From: Nocardia macrotermitis
GTDB lineage: Bacteria; Actinomycetota; Actinomycetes; Mycobacteriales; Mycobacteriaceae
Direction: 5' to 3'
Assembly: GCF_009604405.1 (NCBI RefSeq)
Contig: NZ_WEGK01000007.1
Span: 186,001-250,000, forward strand
Length of the DNA stretch: 64,000 bases
Of this stretch, positions 60,930-64,000 are shown one piece after another (the first letter of the stretch is position 1; every line of letters starts with the position of its first letter). Position numbers and translations under genes: made by a program. The notes beneath the pieces were generated by a model that worked only from the letters and a program-made list of their open reading frames with translations, was not told the origin of the DNA and did no database searches.

Positions 60930-61586
60930 TCAGCCGTTCTGGCTCAGCGCGGTGATCACGCTGTCCAGGTGATCGCGCATGGCCTGTTCGGCGGCGATCG
61001 GATCGCCCGCGACGACGGCGTTCACGATCGCCAGATGTTCGGGCAGCGAAACCTGCGGACGCCCCGGCCGCAGCGACAACTGGAACTGATGACGCACGAT
61101 CTGCGCGTTGAGCCGCGAAATCAGATCCGTGGCGGTGTGCTGACCGGCGATTTCCCGCAGCACGGCATGCAATTCGTGATTCAGCGAGGAGTACTCCAGC
61201 AACTCACCGTCGCGCACCGCGGCCTCCAGCCGCGCGCCGTACTCCCGCAACCGATCGGCATCGGCCGGGGTGATGCGCGCGGCGGCCTTGGCGGCGATCA
61301 ATCCCTCGAGCACCTTGCGACATTCGAGGATCTCCACCGCCTGCTCGTGCGAGACCGAACGCACCCGCGCACCGCGATTGTGGATCCGCTCGATCAGCCC
61401 CTCGGCCACCAGTTCGTCGATAGCGGCGCGCACACTGCCGCGGGTGACCTCGAACTGCTCGACCAGTTCGGACTCGACCAGCCGCTGTCCGGGCGCGACC
61501 CGTCCCTGGGCGATGGCATGCCGAAGTCGTTCCACCGCAATGGCCTTGCCCTGCGTTCCACGTTCGAGTCCGTTGCTCTCGGACAC
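60930..61586 (-). CDS. GntR-family regulator with FCD domain
   Basis: A ~218-residue repressor of the FadR/FCD type. The winged helix is LRHAIAQGRVAPGQRLVESELVEQFEVTRGSVRAAIDELVAEGLI, and the FCD domain has metal-type ligands in ECRKVLEGLIAAKAA, SSLNHELHAVL and LPEHLAIVNAVVAGD. It precedes the aromatic operon on the same strand and very likely regulates it. Start uncertain: GTG at 61586 (behind AGGA), GTG at 61592, or TTG at 61625, the last overlapping a TTGACA promoter-like box. An imperfect ATTGTC...ACAAT dyad near 61618-61641 may be its own operator. Confidence 0.88.
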   Translation of the reverse strand: MSESNGLERGTQGKAIAVERLRHAIAQGRVAPGQRLVESELVEQFEVTRGSVRAAIDELVAEGLIERIHNRGARVRSVSHEQAVEILECRKVLEGLIAAKAAARITPADADRLREYGARLEAAVRDGELLEYSSLNHELHAVLREIAGQHTATDLISRLNAQIVRHQFQLSLRPGRPQVSLPEHLAIVNAVVAGDPIAAEQAMRDHLDSVITALSQNG

Positions 61587-61723
61587 TGGCACCGTCCTGG
61601 CGATAGGGTGAATGTCGATTGTCAATGATTATGCCAACAATTCGCCGGACGAGAGATTCCGCCACGGCCACCACGCTCGGCGGCTCCCCGATATCGGCTG
61701 TGCCGCACGGGTGTACGAGCCGG

Positions 61724-62284
61724 TCAATGCGAGTGCAGGTGGGTGCGTTGGCCCTCGTTGTCCAGGATGCACAGGATTTCGGCGGGGCCGTCGAGGGATC
61801 CGAAGGCGTGCGGGACCATGCAGGAGAATTCGGCGGCCTGGCCCGCCTCGACGCGGACGCGGCGTTCGCCGAGACGTAGTTCCACCGCGCCGGACAGCAC
61901 GGTGAACCAGTCCCGGCCCGGGTGAACGCGCTGCTCACCGGCTGGTTTGGTGAGGCGCATCTTGGCCACGGTGACGCCGTTCGGGCCCGAGTCGCGGGTG
62001 AGCAGCCAGGTGGTGACGCCGCGCACGGTATCGCGTTCGGGGCGGATCACGACGTCCTCGTCGCTGACCGATTCCACCAGCTGATCGAGGGTGGTGCCCA
62101 GCGCGCGGGCGATGGGCGCGAGCTGATCCAGGGCGATGCGGCGGTGGCCGGTCTCGATGCGGCTGAGCGTGGACGGGCTCAGATAGCAGCGGGCGGCCAG
62201 CTCGTCCAGGGACCAGCCGCGCGCCACGCGCAGACCCCGGATCCGCTTGCGGACCACGCCGTCGAGATCTCCGTCTTGCGTCAT
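61724..62284 (-). CDS. XRE-family regulator with C-terminal cupin domain
   Basis: A 186-residue protein with an N-terminal XRE helix-turn-helix (RIRGLRVARGWSLDELAARCYLSPSTLSRIETGHRRIALDQL, residues ~15-60) and a cupin barrel (GEQRVHPGRDWFTVLSGAVELRLGERRVRVEAG). The cupin is the likely small-molecule sensor; its His/Asp/Glu set is partial. It is divergent from the methyltransferase at 62333 with a dyad between. Start ATG 62284, with 62290 as an alternative. Confidence 0.9.
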   Translation of the reverse strand: MTQDGDLDGVVRKRIRGLRVARGWSLDELAARCYLSPSTLSRIETGHRRIALDQLAPIARALGTTLDQLVESVSDEDVVIRPERDTVRGVTTWLLTRDSGPNGVTVAKMRLTKPAGEQRVHPGRDWFTVLSGAVELRLGERRVRVEAGQAAEFSCMVPHAFGSLDGPAEILCILDNEGQRTHLHSH

Positions 62285-62302
62285 AGGCAAGATTATATGC
62301 CT
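62285..62302. promoter_or_regulatory. AGGCA-N8-TGCCT operator-like dyad
   Basis: A perfect 5-base inverted repeat with an AT-rich 8-base spacer, directly abutting the XRE-cupin start codon and 30 bp before the methyltransferase start. It probably overlaps both promoters and is the likely binding site of the XRE protein. Confidence 0.5.
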
Positions 62303-62332
62303 TCAGAGCAAAGAGTGGGTAGCGTCGTTTCC

Positions 62333-63178
62333 ATGAGCCACGATCATCATCACCAGCACGGCGGCCACGACCACGGCGACGAATCCGCCCTGGCCGATCT
62401 GCTCGACCTCGACGCGCAGGCCCTGCCCGACCACCTGCCCGAGGTCACCGCGCTGATCCGCGACCACCTCGACGATCGGCCCGTCCGCCGCATCCTGGAC
62501 ATGGGCGCTGGCACCGGCACCGGGGCCCTCGCGCTGGCCGAGCGTTTCCCGGACGCCGAGGTCACCGCCGTCGACATCTCCGATTTCATGCTGACCCGGC
62601 TGCGCGACAAGGCGCGCGCCCACGACGTCGCCGATCGCATCCACACCCGGCAGGCCGACCTGGACACCGCCTGGCCCGACCTCGACCCCGTCGATGTGGC
62701 CTGGGCCTCGAATTCCCTGCACCACACCGCCGACCCGGAACGCACCCTGGCCGACCTGTTCGCCACCATCCGCCCCGGCGGCCTGCTGGCCCTCGCCGAA
62801 TTGATCTCCATGCCCCGATTCCTCTCCGCCGCAGGCGAACTCGCCGACCTGGAGAACCGCGCCCACGAGATCCTGACCGCCGAGAACGCCGCCCACGTCC
62901 CCCACGTCGGCGCGGACTGGTCCACCCTGCTCACCAAGGCCGGATTCGAGATCCAGACCGAACGCCACATCCACATCGCCCTCACCTCCCCCCTCCCCAC
63001 CTCCGCCACACAACTGGCCCACCACACCCTCCAACGCATCCGCACCGCCCTGTCCGACCGCCTCTCCCCGCAGGACGCCGCAGCCCTCGACACCCTCCTG
63101 TCGCCCGACACCCTCACCCACCGCCCCGACCTCACCCTCCGCGACGAACGCCCCGTCTGGATCGCCCGCCGCCCCTGA
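62333..63178 (+). CDS. Class I SAM-dependent methyltransferase with His-rich N terminus
   Basis: A 281-residue methyltransferase. Motif I is RILDMGAGTGTGALALAERF, then AEVTAVDISDFMLTRLRDKA and ASNSLHHTADPERTLADLF. The N terminus is striking: SHDHHHQHGGHDHGDE has seven His within 16 residues and could bind Ni, Co or Zn. Substrate unknown. It is divergent from the XRE-cupin regulator, which probably controls it. No ribosome site is evident before the ATG, so the mRNA may be leaderless. Confidence 0.88.
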   Translation: MSHDHHHQHGGHDHGDESALADLLDLDAQALPDHLPEVTALIRDHLDDRPVRRILDMGAGTGTGALALAERFPDAEVTAVDISDFMLTRLRDKARAHDVADRIHTRQADLDTAWPDLDPVDVAWASNSLHHTADPERTLADLFATIRPGGLLALAELISMPRFLSAAGELADLENRAHEILTAENAAHVPHVGADWSTLLTKAGFEIQTERHIHIALTSPLPTSATQLAHHTLQRIRTALSDRLSPQDAAALDTLLSPDTLTHRPDLTLRDERPVWIARRP

Positions 63179-63380
63179 GCGCTCCCAACGCCTCACACGC
63201 GGTGCCCCCAGGAGGCGAATCTCATGGCAGCAGTGCCGGTTCGGCAACGAAGCCGCCGAATCGGACGACGACTACCCGGGCCACGACGAGCCACGTGTCC
63301 GCAACAGGCCCACACGATGTCGATCGGACACGCACCGCCGCCGGGCGGATCTGCGGCGCATTACGCGCAGCAGCCGATTC

Positions 63381-64000
63381 TCACTGCGGCGGTGCAGGTT
63401 CGGCGAACGCTCTGCCGAATCTGACGACGAGGGCGAGGATTACGGCGAGCGCGGGCAGTACCCAGAGGGCGTTGCCGAGGCCGATCAGGTCGGCGAGGTG
63501 GCCGATCAGCGGTGGGCCCGAGACGAATCCGCACCAGCCGAGGGCGGAGACGGCGGCTATCGACGGGCCGGGGTTGGCGTCGGCGGCCACCCTGCCCGCC
63601 GCGCTGAAGGCGCTGGGCACGATCAGTCCCAATCCCAGTCCCATACAGGCGAATCCGAGCAGTGCCACGACGGGCTGACCCAGGATCAGTGCCACGCCCA
63701 TACCGCAGGCGAAGATCAGGGCCAGCACCGGAAGCAGCGAGGTCGAGCGGAAGCGACGCTGTAATCCCTTGCCGCTCAACCGCATCGCCACCATCGCCAG
63801 CGCGAAGGAGGCGTAACCGAGTCCGGCGGTAGCGGCGCTGGTGCCGAGCTCGTTGCGCAGGTAGGCCGCGGACCAGTCCGCTGCGGCCCCCTCACACAGC
63901 ATCGAGGCGAACGCGACCGCCCCCAGCAGCACGATCAGCACCGACCAGCGGCTCCGGCGCGGGGCGTCCTGCGAGCGGGACCGGGTATCGGAGGTATCGC
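63381..64000 (-). CDS. MFS transporter, C-terminal half (runs off the window)
   Basis: The frame stays open to the window edge. The visible ~205 residues cover a hydrophilic central loop (SDTRSRSQDAPRRSRWS) and about six spans: VLIVLLGAVAFASMLCEGAAADWSAAYL, LLPVLALIFACGMGVALIL, VVALLGFACMGLGLGLIVPS and LWVLPALAVILALVVRFG. The EGAAADWSA segment is typical of the MFS group of actinomycete fucose-permease-like or drug transporters. The N-terminal half lies beyond position 64000. Substrate unknown. Confidence 0.85.
   Translation of the reverse strand, partial: DTSDTRSRSQDAPRRSRWSVLIVLLGAVAFASMLCEGAAADWSAAYLRNELGTSAATAGLGYASFALAMVAMRLSGKGLQRRFRSTSLLPVLALIFACGMGVALILGQPVVALLGFACMGLGLGLIVPSAFSAAGRVAADANPGPSIAAVSALGWCGFVSGPPLIGHLADLIGLGNALWVLPALAVILALVVRFGRAFAEPAPPQ

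Noticed and set aside
63224..63424. A 66-codon frame with a good AGGAGG ribosome site
   Set aside because: Third codon positions are far less GC-rich than in neighbouring genes, it is Arg-rich low complexity, and it overlaps the end of the MFS gene.

Overview
The window is high-GC actinobacterial DNA, most likely from Nocardia or a close relative in the Mycobacteriales. The signs are very high third-position GC, frequent GTG/TTG starts, a full-length carboxylic acid reductase, F420-type luciferase-like oxidoreductases, a truncated deazaflavin nitroreductase, and many small divergently transcribed regulators. It reads as a chromosomal region rich in catabolic and accessory genes. No insertion sequence, phage module, CRISPR array or rRNA was seen; there is one tRNA gene (anticodon CAT).

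Layout. 0.3-5.8 kb: acyl-CoA synthetase, cyclase-family hydrolase, alcohol dehydrogenase with a divergent TetR regulator, and a Phd-like antitoxin/toxin pair behind GTACATGAT repeats. 5.9-9.97 kb: tRNA, a nitroreductase remnant, quinone oxidoreductase, a TerC membrane protein behind a probable Mn2+ (yybP-ykoY) riboswitch, a DEAWH-motif protein and two Gly/Cys-rich membrane peptides. 10.1-13.96 kb: a three-gene operon (ferritin-like di-iron protein, NAD/2Fe-2S reductase, epoxide-hydrolase-like/SDR fusion). 14-19.9 kb: lipoprotein, flavoprotein, subtilisin-inhibitor-like protein, HxlR/SDR pair, ABC exporter/MarR pair. 19.9-26.2 kb: amide utilisation (AmiE, MarR, AmiC-like sensor, NCS1 permease, FmdB, FmdA). 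26.2-30.4 kb: LLM oxidoreductase, small hypotheticals, a large LuxR-type ATPase regulator.

30.5-40 kb: a compact purine-catabolism operon on the minus strand (three-subunit xanthine dehydrogenase, 8-oxoguanine deaminase, NCS2 permease, XdhC) with a divergent PucR regulator. 40-46.6 kb: a second PucR/CdaR-type regulator followed, across a perfect 19-bp palindrome, by a heterodimeric-E1 pyruvate dehydrogenase operon (lpd-E1a-E1b-E2). 46.8-50.3 kb: carboxylic acid reductase. 50.7-55.2 kb: LLM oxidoreductase, metallophosphoesterase, methyltransferase, GalU. 55.6-61.6 kb: an aromatic-acid catabolic cluster (MFS importer, type I extradiol dioxygenase, PrpF/GalD-type tautomerase, GalC/LigK-type aldolase, 6PGDH-like dehydrogenase, GntR regulator) with recurring TTGTnnACAA-type sites. 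61.7-64 kb: XRE-cupin regulator, His-rich methyltransferase, and the C-terminal half of an MFS transporter that runs off the window.

The two most interesting groups are the 10.1-13.96 kb operon and the 55.6-61.6 kb cluster. In the first, a protein of the 'metal-dependent hydrolase' family shows a complete E/ExxH/E/ExxH di-iron pattern and sits beside its likely reductase, so it may be an undescribed oxygenase. The second joins a VOC-type dioxygenase to lower-pathway enzymes normally paired with type II (LigAB-like) dioxygenases and lacks the expected hydrolase and hydratase.
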